Shown: positions 45,098-57,020 of the stretch, piece by piece
Position numbering within the stretch: the first letter of the stretch is position 1
Layout: every line of letters begins with the position of its first letter
Source of the DNA: Morella rubra
Lineage: Eukaryota; Streptophyta; Magnoliopsida; Fagales; Myricaceae
NCBI GenBank assembly: GCA_003952965.2
Contig: CM025856.1
Location: forward strand, 27,227,723-27,291,722
Direction of reading: 5' to 3'
Length of the DNA stretch: 64,000 bases
Notes under the pieces: model-generated
Seen by the model: the letters and a program-made list of their open reading frames with translations, nothing else
Told to the model about the DNA's origin: nothing
Database searches by the model: none
Translations under genes and position numbers: made by a program

Positions 45098-46900
45098 TGT
45101 GAGACCCCGACTTTATTTCTATCATTGTAAAAGAATTATGACTCCTAAGTTTGTATTGCTCTAATTATTATTATTACTCTAATTTTCGAGAGAGGCATGT
45201 ATGGGGAGATTAATCTAAAGTTATGTCTAGGTGGAATTTTCCCCTAGCGTTTTTATGAGTTTTAAGCTAGGATTTAAATGTTATATTATTTGCAATTGTT
45301 AAAGTTTGAGTAATTGAGATTAATTAGGCTAATTATTTTAATTAATGGAATATGTCCCTAAGTTACAATATTTGGAAGAATTTAATTAGGGCTTTAACCT
45401 TGAAAATGTGTGAGACTTAGGGTTTAAAATGGGAAGGCATGATTGGGGAAATTTATATGGTAGCTGGAAATAAAAGGAAATAAATAAAAAAAAAAAAAAA
45501 AAAGTGAAAGAGGAAAAAAGGGAAGAAGAAGAAGGGAAGAAAAAAAACAAAAGAAAAGAAGAAGAAGAAAGAAGAAGAAGAAGAAGAAGAAGAAGAAGAA
45601 GAAGAAGAAGAAGAAAAGAAGAAGAAGAAGAAGAAGAAGAAAAGAAGAAAAGGAGAGGAAGAAGAAGAAGGAGAAAGAGGAGAAAAACAAAGGTAAATCC
45701 GGCCCTTTCTGCTGGCCAAAAAAACACTACCCCATCTCTCCCATTTTCTTCTTGTTTTCTTTTGATGGTTGGTTGTTGTTTTGATGGTAGTTGTCTAGGT
45801 TGTTTTCTCCTTGTGTTCATGGGTGTTTAGTGTAGATCTTGCAAGTAGATCTTGCAAGGGGTAGTATAGATCTTACATGAAAACATGGGGAAATATGGTA
45901 GATCTGAAATGAGGGTTCAAGAGAAATCGTTTATGTGCTCTAAGTGTTTGATAAAAGGCCTAAGAGAGGATTGAAATCTATTTTGAGCATGTATGGCCGA
46001 ATTTATTGGTTTGATGTATTAGGTTTATGCATGTTAGTCTTGTTGAGAACCACCAAGCCCTAAGTGTTAGATATATGTTTAGATCTGAAAAATATGCAAG
46101 AGGATCAATAATGCACCCTAGGTGTTTGATATAAAGCCCAAAAGATATGGGTAAATGCAATAGTTTTAGCTTGATGAAGATGGAATCATGATTTTTGTTG
46201 TAAACTTTGAATTGGAGTTGTAAAACTGGGAAGAATGTGAGAGAATGGTTGCTTTTATGGAATGTTAAATTAGCCTTGGATGTTGGTTGTGACATGAAGA
46301 GATTAGGGTTTTGGTTGTTGGAGGTTTGGAAGGTTGAGAAGATCATTGTTGTTGCTGAAATTTAATCTCTGCAGCTTTCAAGGCTCGAATTTGGAGTGTG
46401 TTCTGATGCACTTGTGCTTATCCCTTGATCTTAAGAGGATCCTAGATCGTAGGCCTAGGAAATAGGAAGATTTTAAGCCATACCTTGGATGATTCCGATA
46501 ACTATCGAGTGAGATATGCGTTGTTCAAGGCCCGGACATCAAGCTGCCAGCAGCCTTGCACGTCCGGAATGTTAGCTCATTTCGGATACCTTTTGAAGAG
46601 CCGACATGAGCCTCCGTTGTGTGGTGGTCATGGGTTATTCGGCCTAGTAAGGTTTAAGGTTTTTTTTTTAACTGATTGGTATTTTGAGACTGTGTTGTAA
46701 TTACTCCAAGTTGTTGATCGAGATGCAAATGTTAGAAATAGGTTCTAATGTTTCGTATGCACGTTAATCGCTAGCGATATAAAGCAGTAAAAATAAAAAT
46801 AAAAAATAAAAAAAAATTTAGTAAGTCCGCTGGAGTGTTCCTTGTTGGGAATGCTTGCGGCTGTCATTAACCTTGCTGAGCTAGCGTTCGGGGCGTGATA
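45098..46900 (+). mobile_element. Gypsy-type LTR, about 1.8 kb, probably solo
   Basis: Begins TGTGAGACCCCGACTTTATT and ends gttcggggcgtgata, like other TGTxAxxCCCC...GGGGCGTGACA LTRs in this window. No primer site or coding region follows. No exact 5-bp duplication found (gtacc versus atgcc). A long GAA/GAAG microsatellite lies inside. Confidence 0.55.
45484..45686 (+). repeat. GAA/GAAG-rich microsatellite
   Basis: A 19-A run followed by about 180 bases of gaa/gaag units. It creates long Lys/Glu/Arg ORFs on one strand and Ser/Phe/Leu ORFs on the other that are not genes. Confidence 0.85.
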
Positions 46901-47160
46901 ATGCCCTACCACCCCCAGGCTGGTGAGGCGCCAGCCAACACTTGTTCGACCACCCCACGGCCTGAGGTGGCAGTGGGAGGCGGCAAGGAGGCCTAAAAGG
47001 CCTCTACCCTCGTCCATCCATGTACCCCCAGAGGGGTACATGATAGCAGCGGCCACCGCTGGCCACGCGGCGCTGCTGCTTGGGCCGCGTAGGACCACCA
47101 GCCGTGGCCCCCGGCCTTCTGAGCCACCACTGGTGACTGGTGGTGGCCAGATTTGAGAGA
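46901..47160. other. GC-rich island, origin unknown
   Basis: About 260 bases of roughly 60-65% GC in a window of about one-third GC (gcgccagccaac, gcggccaccgctggccacg, ggccgcgtagg). It contains several short palindromic GGCC/GGTGG motifs. Overlapping ORFs exist in several frames because of high GC; none is convincing. Confidence 0.4.
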
Positions 47161-47296
47161 AACCTTTCTCTCTCTCTCCTTGCGATCATACCCATCGAAA
47201 AAACAATTATTTTTGAAAATGATTTTGGAAAGTTTTGGAAGTCCAACTAGGTACAGACTGAGAATTAAAAATTATATGAGCTATGGACTTAATCGG

Positions 47297-47665
47297 TGAT
47301 ATTATTCCAGTCTTATTAGCTCATGTGAAATGTAGTACGGTGGAAGGATAAATAAGCCTATAAATGTTAGGAAAAGGGATTTCACAAAAACAATCTCATT
47401 ATCTCGGGGGTCAATTGTGATATGTTAATGGACATGATCACAATTTGTAGAAGGGTATAATTTCGGATTATAGAATATAAGAGAGTTTAATGAAAAAGAG
47501 TTTTTCATGATGATCCTACGGCCGAGATTTGAGATCCCTAAAGATCCCACGCTATAGCACAGTTGAGTTCTGAGCCAGCCACTATAAATTGCTCAGAAAC
47601 TCATTTGAGAAAGGAGAATTCATTTTTCACTTGAGAATTTCTCTCTCTAGACTTTCTCTTTCTTT
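47297..47665 (+). mobile_element. Short LTR, truncated copy
   Basis: Starts TGATATTATTCCAGTC and matches 53558-53910 over about 360 bases (for example tcaattgtgatatgttaatg, ttttcatgatgatcctac) with few differences. Diverges after ctctctctagactttc, so its 3' end is missing. Confidence 0.65.
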
Positions 47666-48021
47666 TTCATCCAAGAAAACTCGATCAAAACATCCCGAAT
47701 TCAATTCTTTTTCAAAGAAAACTCGCAAAAGAAAAAACAAGATCTATCACCAGATTTAACAGATCTCAACAAATCGCCAAAAGAAAACCCACAAGCATGG
47801 GTTCCGCACAAAACGTTTTCTTCTTTTGAAAGAACAAAAATACGAACAAAAGAAGACCGCTTTGCCCGATGGTCTCTTTCGTGTGGATCCCACATGCAAA
47901 GCAAATCAGAAGTATGGAAACACTTTCCAACTAACAGATTCGCAATAACCATTCAACGGATCACGAAGAACATGTGAGGTAGAGAGAGAATACTAACTTG
48001 GAACTGTGAGATTTCATAGAA

Positions 48022-48036
48022 CTCCCTCTGATACCA
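48022..48036 (-). promoter_or_regulatory. tRNA-iMet primer-binding site
   Basis: TGGTATCAGAG at the standard position after the LTR terminus CA; primes minus-strand synthesis. Confidence 0.75.
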
Positions 48037-48627
48037 CTTGTTGGATTGCAAGGTTTCAGCGGAAAGGATCATTGAATCACAAGCAGCCCAAGGATTCTGC
48101 CTCCTTCAGATCCACGCACACTACTTTGAGAAAGATTTTTGGAGAGAGAAATCCTAAAACCGTGAAAACACTTTTCACAAAATCTCGTTGTGCAGCGTTT
48201 TATGTGAGTCCAACAATATACAAACATAATGAATATACTGCCTCATCAAGAGATTGGTGGATTCCATATTGAGCAATTATACAAATTCACTTACTATGCA
48301 CGAGGCCCAACCTTATTTGGAATATTTGATCTACGAAGATCATCACAAAATGATTCTGTCAAAGCACAAGCACACAACAAGCACACCTGCATAACTCTCT
48401 CAGGTCTACAACACAAGCTATTTATGCTGAATATCGTTCTCTACATCAGTGATTGTTTCCAGAAGGTACTCATATTTGATCCAGCTCAGTGCATGTAGTC
48501 TTACATTGCACCCACTCATCTGCTTAAGGTCACCACCTCAATGACAGAGTCCATCGTTCTATCTTATAGAGGCACAACGAGTGTAGACTTATTTGTACAT
48601 TATCATGTATCTCGGTCTAGATCAAAG

Positions 48628-51600
48628 TGTCACGCCCCGTGCTGGTACTTACCCCCTCGGCTCGCGTATAGTAATCGTATGCATAAAATTCGGGGATTTC
48701 TGCATGATAAAAACTCTTAGAATCGCTTAAATGCCCTCAAATTTACTTAGCGGAAGACTTGTTTTAAAACTGTTATGGTAAATAGAAGAAGGTCATAAAT
48801 CAGTTTAGAAACTTGAACGAAAGTAGTAAAATCTCACAAAGTAATAAATCGTTATATTTGCACTTGGAAAACCTTAATTGGTTAACGACTAAAAGAAATA
48901 TGGCAAAATCATATAAAGTATCACATCGTAATAATATGCACTTACTTAGAAAAATCTCATTAACGAATTAGATTGAAAGTGTTGGATTAGGCTTTTGAGT
49001 AGAGATAAGAACTTTGAAATAAAGGACGAGGAAAGAGATACAAAGGAGATTGAAAACCTGAAATAACAAGGACATTTTTAATACAAGAAAAGTTCAAACC
49101 GTCCTCTCGGGATTACATAAAAGGTACATAATAAAAATTCGAGAACTTCCTAAAGTTCACCGTACCATTTGAAAATTGATTACAAGGAAATGAATACCCT
49201 AAAGACTAACGAAACACTCTAACAAGCCTAAGAGGGGTACTAATCCCCCTCGTCCGAGTTCGATGTAAGATCAATAATCTCGGACACTGAAGTGACACTA
49301 CTATTTCCCGATGGCGGGGTCGAGGGAACGTAATCAAACCTTAGCCACTCGGGCGGTACATCTGGTAAACCAAAGTCCTCAAATCGGGGTAACGGGGATA
49401 GTGGGATAGAGGGGATGGTGGGGGTACAGGGGATGGGGGTGAGGGCTCCCTAAAGAACCAGTGGGCCTTATGCTCCACTGATACTTCAAGGAAATCCGAA
49501 ACCCACGTTCGGATCTTGAGTACTAGGATATAAGGGTAGAAATCGTAGGTTAACTCGTCCTCGAATAGCTTCATTCTTCAATACCCAAGTCGCCAAGCAT
49601 TGCAAAAACAACACAAGAGAAAAAGGGTGAGTCCTATTGACTCAGTAAGGTGGGGTGGGGGAAACATGATCAAACAAATACTGTGCATATAATTCTCTTA
49701 AACTAGTGTAAAACTAACTTCAAGCATACTAAGAATGAACTTGGATGAATAAAAATATGCGATGCATCACACCATCATTGGTTCCTGAGGAGTTCCCGAT
49801 GTCTGCTCTGTTCACCCCCAGAGTTGGGTTGTGCGTTCCCTCCCCTTCTATGGGACTTAAAGGCAAACAAAGATTATTTGCAATATCATCAAGGAACATG
49901 CATAATGCATCTTTTTCATGCTTTCAACTTCATAACCTCTTCCTTGAGCCCATGGCTCCTTTCTTTGGCCTCATTTGGCCTTCTCTTGATCAGGGATACT
50001 TTAAAGCTTCTTGGCCATCATCATTCTCATTATTGCTCCACATTTCATATCACATATGCATGACATTGAATCATAAAATCATGTAGTGCAACATGCAACA
50101 CCATAAGCCATTTTTCTTGACCAACCCGTGGTCTATAAGGCTTCAAGCTTAGGCTTATCACCACTGCCATAGCTCATAAAACATGTCCAGAGCTCTTTTG
50201 AAAATCAAACCAACTCAGCAAGCAATCTTATACACATGTTATAAGAAATATTCATTAAGCCTTAACATGCAAGGTGTCTAGATTAGGTTATACTTCATGG
50301 CACCTATGAACCTTTCTTTTTGCAAAACTTTGAAACCAACATAACCCTAACATGTTCATCATTGAATCACATTCTATGCACACAAATATGTATGATCAAT
50401 CAATACAAGAGAACATGTTATCCATCCTCAACAAAACACAAGAACCTAAACCCTTACCTTGGTGATCTCGGGTAGCTCTTGATGTTCTCCTATTAACACA
50501 AGATCTATTGGTTAATGACACTGAACTAGGGGCTAAGAAGAAGTGGAAATGATGATGAGGAAGTAGGAAAGAGGTGGTGCAAGGGGTGTTCAAGGCCTTG
50601 GCCGAAACCCCTTTGCCAACTTACCTTGGCATGGAAGTTTTTCCACCTTCCTTCTCTTCTTCTTTTCCTCTTCTCTCCTTCCTTTCCCTATTGGCCGAAT
50701 GCTCTCAACACTCACTCCTCTCTCTCTCAACTCAAATGGCCGGCTGTTGGTGTGAGAAATGCATGGCAAGGGTTGGCTTTTATAGCCAACCTTGCCATCA
50801 TTTGGTCAAGGGGTGGCTGCCACAAGCAAGCCCCTTGATTGGGTGGCTTGGGTGGCACAAGGGCTGGAGGAGCCAAATGGCACACTCCCTCTTCCCTAGG
50901 TGATGATTAAGGATACTTACACAAGCTAAAATCACTTCAAAATCAAATCAAATGTGATTGCAAGCAAGCATGGCCGGTTGGTCCATTTTTGAATCTTACT
51001 ATTCATGCATCACAAGCCAAGAACATGGGACAAGGGAAAAGGACAAAGAGACAAGACAAAACAAAGATTTTCCTTGTGTGTGCCGTGTGACCTAGGGAGG
51101 AGAGAGAGAGTGGGACCCACATGACATCAAAGTAGACTTAGGTTAGCAAAATGATTAGCTAAGTTGTAAAGTTAATCAATGCATATGTTAGAGAAAAGAA
51201 ATAGTAATTAGTCAAGTGATTAACCGAGATTAGGGATAGAATAATCAAGATTGATACTAGGTAAAAATTTAGATGTAAGCAAGAGAATGAAAAGGGAAAG
51301 CATACCGAAATCCATAATGGCAATTAGAACCGAAATAAATCATGTGTCAAGAAATCAAATCTAATACTTAGAAAATGTTAAATATGAGCTAATGAAGTAT
51401 ACTTAGGAAAAATATCACGTGTTTAAATCAAGCAATAGGAATACTAAGATATTAACAAGAGAATGGAAGAATTTTGTTAAACGCATAGAAACCGATAAAA
51501 TAGAGACAATCACGATAATAACCGTTAATTGGCTAAATACGAGAAATCATGGAAATTAGAGAAATCAAAAAATTTAGGGAAGGGATATCACATCATTTAA

Positions 51601-51888
51601 GCACATGAAAGTAAATCAAATAATGTAGGGAGTTAAGAATTAAAAAAAGAAAGCACATATGCAATTTAAATTAAAAAGGCTAAATTAAAATACTAAAGTC
51701 ACAAATTTGGAAACCAAAGAAATTAAATAGAGGAAAGAAATCCTATAAGCAATTAATCGAATGATAAATATTAAACAATGCACAAATAAAGCAAATACTA
51801 AGGAAAAGAACACAATTACTAAAGATATTGAAAGAAAAACCTTAACACAAGAGTCTTAAAAGTAACTTAAAAGATTGGGGGTATCACA
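48628..51888 (-). mobile_element. Solo Ty3-gypsy-type LTR, 3261 bp, TSD CAAAG
   Basis: Minus-strand ends TGTGATACCCCCAATC (51888) and cacggggcgtgaca (48628); flanking CAAAG at 48623-48627 and 51889-51893. No internal coding domain, so it is the product of LTR-LTR recombination. Its 3' third matches the LTR at 14.4-16.4 kb. ORFs inside (for example near 49.8 and 50.6 kb) are not conserved proteins. Confidence 0.8.
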
Positions 51889-52167
51889 CAAAGTGAGTCA
51901 ACAAGGATCCAAAAAGTCATACTCCCCGCCTCTAATTTATTAATCATTGGCCTGACTTTTCTAGAATATTGCTCAATAATATGACATCTAATGTCATTAT
52001 ATATATGACCTCTTATGTCATTGCATGTACCCAAAATAATATACAAGTGATTGGGTTTTAGGGCTTACATCTAACACTCAACCCTCCATTAGGTCCTCTT
52101 AGGACCTTAACATTAGGACCCTAACTACTTCCATGAGGGCATGAACCTGTCCTAACCCTGGTACCAG

Positions 52168-52605
52168 TTGTACCCCACTATCTCAATGGTCACCACCACA
52201 GCGCAGTTGTTGGGGTTGGATTCCCAGCACTGCATCCCATTCTGCCAAGGTTGTAGCTCAGTATGTTGCCGAGATCTTGTAGTGGTTTATAATCTTGGCC
52301 GAGAGCGAGGGTGTGGGGTTGAATACTGTAAGGAGGAAAAGGAAGATCTTGAAGGTTCTTTGCAAAAATGCAACAATGAGAAATCCAAAATTGTAGCAGA
52401 GCTTACCTTGATGAAAGATTTGCTAGAAAGTTCCAAATCCCGGGTAACTATTCAGCAGAATGCCTATGATAGATTACTTCCAATCCCACATTGTTTTGGC
52501 TGGGTGGAAAACCTTAGTTTCAGACAATATAACAAACAACCTGCTAAGTTCATGAAGAATATTATACAATTATGTAACACTGTATATAGTAGCAGTTTAT
52601 CATAA
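52168..52605 (+). pseudogene. Unidentified coiled-coil protein fragment
   Basis: A 145-codon plus frame whose middle, EYCKEEKEDLEGSLQKCNNE followed by SKIVAELTLMKDLLESSKS, is strongly helical and heptad-like. It recalls coiled coils of plant kinesins (KIN-12 type) but I cannot identify it. Residues before and after look non-coding, so only about 60 codons may be real exon. Confidence 0.3.
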
Positions 52606-52624
52606 CTTAATGCACTAAAATGAG

Positions 52625-53090
52625 AGAAACCAAGCCTTGCTTCCCTCAGTCATCCTCAAGATCAGGTACCATCCTCAACTTCGTTCTCATAACAACACCC
52701 TTTGGCGATGCACTAGAAGCCGCTTCATTCCCTGAATCCTCCAACTTCCTTCTAAATTGTTAGTAGGTGAGACCTAATGGATTTTTGCTTGCAATCTTTC
52801 TCGTTGGAGAGATCCTTGGAGACGCAATAGGAGCCACATCATATACCCTCCAAAATTTTCAACTGATCATCAGCTTGTTGTTCTAAGGAATGATCCAAAT
52901 TGTTCACACATGCAACAATCAATGGATTTCCACTGCCCATGCCAGTCACTTCACCTTTTGCTGTTCCATTTAGACAGTCGTGGTTAAAAGTCACATCTAC
53001 ATCCATTCCTGCAGATTCCAACTTTCTGCATTGGTTGTTAATGTTCCTGAAAAGATATGAAATATTTTGAGTTTCGTACATGCTGAGTGA
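52625..53090 (-). pseudogene. C-terminal fragment of an unidentified host gene
   Basis: A minus frame (53081-52839) with RNINNQCRKLESAGMDVDVT and NNLDHSLEQQADDQLKILEG, then after a frameshift VYDVAPIASPRISPTRKIAS, an in-frame TAA in place of a Gln codon, and RRKLEDSGNEAASSASPKG ending KLRMVPDLEDD and stop. The serine/proline/basic tail looks like the C-terminus of a real plant protein, but I do not recognise the family. One frameshift and one nonsense codon make it a pseudogene. Confidence 0.35.
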
Positions 53091-53557
53091 ATGGTCCCAT
53101 ATTCTCCTGAGAGAAAAAGCTCTGCCAAATCTACTCCTTTCTTCAGAGAACCACTACTAGTATATTCGGTTATTATTTATTAAATATAAATTTCCCTAGG
53201 ACATGAAGAAACCAGCTTAATATATACTTCCCAGCTCTATAAATATTAACAGAATAATCCATCAATATCAGAACAAATCAAAGTACTTCATCATCTTGGG
53301 ATCTTTCATAAGAGCATTTACAATATTCCATTAAGCTATGCCATGATTAGGATTCACTTATGTTATGACAGTTCTTCTTTTTCTGTCCACCCTACTTTAA
53401 TGGTATTTGAACTTCTTCGTCTTCTTCTCCATGTTAAATAGTTAGATGAAAAATTTATCCCACATATCTCTTGACACACAGAGAGACTTGAATGGTGATG
53501 TAATAGCTTATCTTTTACAAGCAGAATGATTTGAGGTTATGTTTGAAGATTATGTAG
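53091..53557. other. Spacer, no gene seen
   Basis: AT-rich; may be upstream (intron) sequence of the unidentified minus-strand gene fragment. Confidence 0.3.
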
Positions 53558-54026
53558 TGATATTATTCCAGTCCTATTAGCTCATGTGGAATATAGTATG
53601 GTGGAAGGATAAATAAGCGTATAATTGTTAGCAAAAAGGATTTCACAAAAACAATCTCATTATCTCAGGGGTCAATTGTGATATGTTAATGGACATGATC
53701 ACAATTTGTAGAAGCCTATAAATTCGGATTACAGAATATAAGGGAGTTTAATGAAAAAGAGTTTTTCATGATGATCCTACAGCCGAGATATGAGATCCCT
53801 AAAGATCCCACAATATAGCACAGTGGAGTTTTGAACCAGCCATTATAAATAGCTCAGAAACTCATTTGAGAAAGAAGAGAATTTATTTTTCACATGAGAA
53901 TTTATCTCTCTAGATTTTCTCTCTCTAAAATCTCTCTCAAAGCTGTGTGCGTGGATCTGAAGGAGGCAAACGCTTGGGCTGCTTTGATTCAACGATCGTT
54001 TCCGCTGCGATCTCTCGATTCCAACA
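53558..54026 (+). mobile_element. Solo LTR, 469 bp, at the edge of the kinase array
   Basis: TGATATTATTCCAGTC at 53558 to gattccaaca at 54026. Its last 90 bases (gtgcgtggatctgaagga, ttgggctgct, ttccgctg) also resemble the end of the copia LTR at 48039-48150 (minus strand), suggesting a related copia family. The kinase sequence starts directly at 54027. Confidence 0.65.
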
Positions 54027-54987
54027 AGGCTGTAGTAGAATTTTGGAATGACGTTATGATGGTTGCCAAGCTTCAACTCAGAAATCTAGTGGGCACTTGG
54101 GATTTTTCACGGTAAAAGAAGAACAGATACTCGTTTACAAATATTTGCCCAATGCAAGCCTTGATAACTTCTTACACGGTTTGGTCCATCTGAACTCTTG
54201 TCGTCTTCTTGGATTTATACATTATTTTCTTGCATAGGCTAGCCATATGGGCTACAATATACATAATGATTTTATTCATTCTAAAATTTTTAAGATAAAA
54301 TATTTAATGTTGACAAAATTTACAAATTCCAGCAGCCAACAGATATTGGATTGGTCACGTTGCTACAAAATTATTGAAGGAATTGCACGAGGGCTTCTTT
54401 ATTTACATAAGATTCTCAATTTAGAATTGATCTCAAACCTAGCAATGTTCTACTCCAAAGATCGATTTTGGATTGGCAAGGACATTTCTACAAATCCAAG
54501 GAGGCAGAAATATTGAAGCGACTTGTTGCATGATGGATGGTGGATGGAATTCAGAAGGCAATGATCTCTTGGGGGGACTTGGTTGCTCTTGGCAAGCCAG
54601 CTTTGACAATTGCCACATATCCTTTTGTCTTACTGTGGATTTAAATAGGCCTTCAAGGGTTTTTTTTTTACATATAATTTCTTGGTTAACTCTTGATTTA
54701 GGAATATGACAATGCCTAAAATTTTTAAGATAAAATATTTAATGTTGACAAAATTTACAAATTCCAGCAGCCAACAGATATTGGATTGGTCACGTTGCTA
54801 CAAAATTATTGAAGGAATTGCACGAGGGCTTCTTTATTTACATAAGATTCTCAATTTAGAATTATACATCACGATCTCAAACCTAGCAATGTTCTACTTG
54901 AGAGTAATATTAATCCAAAGATCCCAGATTTTGGATTGGCAAGGACATTTCTATTAGATCGAATCCAAGGAGCAACAAATAGAAACA
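54027..54987 (+). pseudogene. CRK fragment 1 (plus), with a duplicated exon
   Basis: Exon II-V at 54027-54181 (AVVEFWNDVMMVAKLQ) is fused to the LTR. Exon VI-VII occurs twice: 54330-54490, with a deletion removing the catalytic loop, and 54765-54987, reading [12 protein letters not shown] (HRD lost) and DFGLAR. The 148 bases at 54281-54428 and 54716-54863 are identical. An unexplained 190-base segment separates them. Confidence 0.7.
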
Positions 54988-55830
54988 CATATCTTAAGAG
55001 GTCCTCTTCATGTTCTGCTCGATAGGGATTTTTTTTCTTACCACTTACAATCTCAAGAAGTAGTACACCAAAACAAAACACATCAGACTTCACTAAGAAT
55101 AGGCCATGCATTTCATACTCCGAAGACATGTAACCTCTACAACCCAATTATGATATATATAAGTATCAAAATAATGGACAGTATATTTATCATAAATATT
55201 TAATATATTAAGTCAATCCTTTATATTGACAGGGGTTGACATAACACTAATCAAAGAATAGATTGGCAACATAATAAAGCTTTGAAATCAATCAAAGCCA
55301 CATATTTTCTTCCTTGTAATTCTACTGTGCCTTAAGACAATAAATAGGCGTGACGATTTGAAAATCACTAGGTTCCGACAATTCTATATCTTTCTCCTTG
55401 CATTTGATCTACTAGAAATGTCCTTGCCAATCCAAAATTTGAGATCTTTAGATTCATATTACTCTCTAGTAGAACATTACTTAGTTTGAGATCGCAATAT
55501 ATGATTATGACCGGAGAATCTTCATGCAAATAAGAATCCCTCATGCAATTCCATTGATAATTTTCTAGTGACTTGACCAATCCAATATCTATTGCCTATT
55601 GGAATTTGTAATTTTTGTCCACATTAAATATTTTATCCTAAAATTTTTTTGAAATAAATAATATCATTATGTATATTGTAGCCCATATGGCTTTTAGGCT
55701 ATTATGCATTCCCGAAGACGTAAATATCAACTATAAATCCAAGAAAAAGACAAGAGTTCAGATGGACCAAACTGGGTTAGAAGTTAAAGGCTTGCATTGG
55801 GCACATATTCATAAACAAGTATATTAATTT
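54988..55830 (-). pseudogene. CRK fragment 2 (minus)
   Basis: Exon VIII-IX at 55147-54988 ([40 protein letters not shown]), exon VI-VII at 55612-55368 with [10 protein letters not shown] and ISNFGLART (HRD and DFG both altered), and part of exon V before 55830. Dead kinase. Confidence 0.7.
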
Positions 55831-55859
55831 TTGTGTCTTATTTAGTGCATGATAGCCTA

Positions 55860-56485
55860 AAACCAAATGGGCAACATAATTGGATTGGTCATCTGCCCAC
55901 AAAATTATCAAAGGAATTGCTCAAGGGCTTGTTTTTTTACTTGAAGATTCTCGGCCAAGAATCATACATCGTGATCTCAAACCTAGCAATGTTCTTCTAT
56001 AGAGTAATATGAATCCAAAGATCTTAGATTTTGGATTGGCAAGAACATTTCAAGTAGATCAAATCGAAGTAGAAGCAAGTAGAATTCTGGGAACCTAGTG
56101 AATTTCAAAATATTACACCTATATATTTTCAAAAAATACAATAAAATTACAAGGAAGAAAATATGAGGCTTCGTTTGATTTAAAAGATTCATTACAATTC
56201 CAATCTATTCTCTGATTAGTGTTATGTCAAACCCTTGTCAATATAAAGGATTTGCCAGATATATTAAATATTTTTGATAAATGTGTAGTTAATTATTTTG
56301 ATACTTATATATTTCATAATTGGGTTATGGTGGTTACATGTTCCCGGAGTATGCAATGCATGCCTATTCTCCGTGAAGTCTAATGTGTTTAGTTTTGGTG
56401 TACTGCTTCTTAAGATTGAAAGTGGTAAGAAAAACAACTCCTATTGAGCAGAACATGATGAGGACCTCTTAAGATATGTGATTCT
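55860..56485 (+). pseudogene. CRK fragment 3 (plus)
   Basis: Exon VI-VII from 55870 keeps [10 protein letters not shown] but has a TAG after NVLL; DFGLAR is kept. An intron of about 230 bases leads to exon VIII-IX (from 56326: GYMFPEYAMH, frameshift) ending in EDLLRYV-coding sequence and the tail junction. Confidence 0.65.
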
Positions 56486-57020
56486 GTTTGCTTCTTCTTG
56501 GATTTTCATCTAATAGTCATATCCTAGCCAATCCAAAATCAGAGATCTTCGGATTCATATTACTCTCTTGTAGAACATTGCGAGGTTTGAGATCGCATTC
56601 TATGATTAGAGAAGCCCTTGAGCATATCCTTTGATAATTTTGTAGCGACTTGACCAATCCAGTATCTGTTGCCTATTGGAATCTGCAAATCTTGTCAACA
56701 TTAAATATTTTATCTTAAAAATTTTATTTATACTGTAACCCATATGGTTTTAGGCTATCATGCATTCTTGAAGACATAAAAATCAAGTATAAATACAAGA
56801 AGATGACAAGAGTTCAGATGAACCAAACCATGTAAGAAGTTATGAAAGCTTGCGTTGGGCACATTAAAAAATGAGTATCTTTTCTTCTTGTATCATGCAA
56901 AATCCATAAAGCCTCACTAGATTTCTATGGTGAAGCTTGACAACTACCATAATTTCATTCCTAAATTCTACTGCAACCTACCTAGAGCTCCTAGATAGCG
57001 TCTAGGTACACTTCCAAATC
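56486..57020 (-). pseudogene. CRK fragment 4 (minus)
   Basis: Begins at the tail junction within exon VII; the catalytic loop reads ECDLKPRN. Exon II-V antisense follows to about 57020 with several small deletions. Head-to-head with fragment 5. Confidence 0.6.

Larger units (their letters stand above)
47690..52078 (-). mobile_element. Ty1-copia-type element start: 5' LTR (interrupted) plus primer site
   Basis: On the minus strand the LTR starts TGTTAGATGTAAGCCCTAAA at 52078, is interrupted by a 3.26-kb solo LTR, resumes at 48622 and ends gcaatccaaca at 48039. It is followed two bases later by TGGTATCAGAGGGAG (48036-48022), the tRNA-iMet primer-binding site. LTR length without the insertion is about 775 bases. 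Internal leader sequence continues to about 47690 and then breaks off into another LTR. No gag recognised. Confidence 0.7.

Noticed and set aside
45386..45830. Long Ser/Phe/Leu and Lys/Glu/Arg ORFs
   Set aside because: They are translations of the GAA/GAAG microsatellite.
46745..47246. Several overlapping ORFs of 70-120 codons
   Set aside because: They arise from the GC-rich island, where stop codons are rare; no motifs or consistent frame.
49745..50903. ORFs of 80-113 codons on the plus strand
   Set aside because: They lie inside the 3.26-kb solo LTR and match no protein family.
53558..54026. First exon of the kinase gene (continuous with kinase codons at 54027)
   Set aside because: The same sequence recurs at 47297 and resembles the end of another copia LTR; it is an LTR fused to the kinase fragment.
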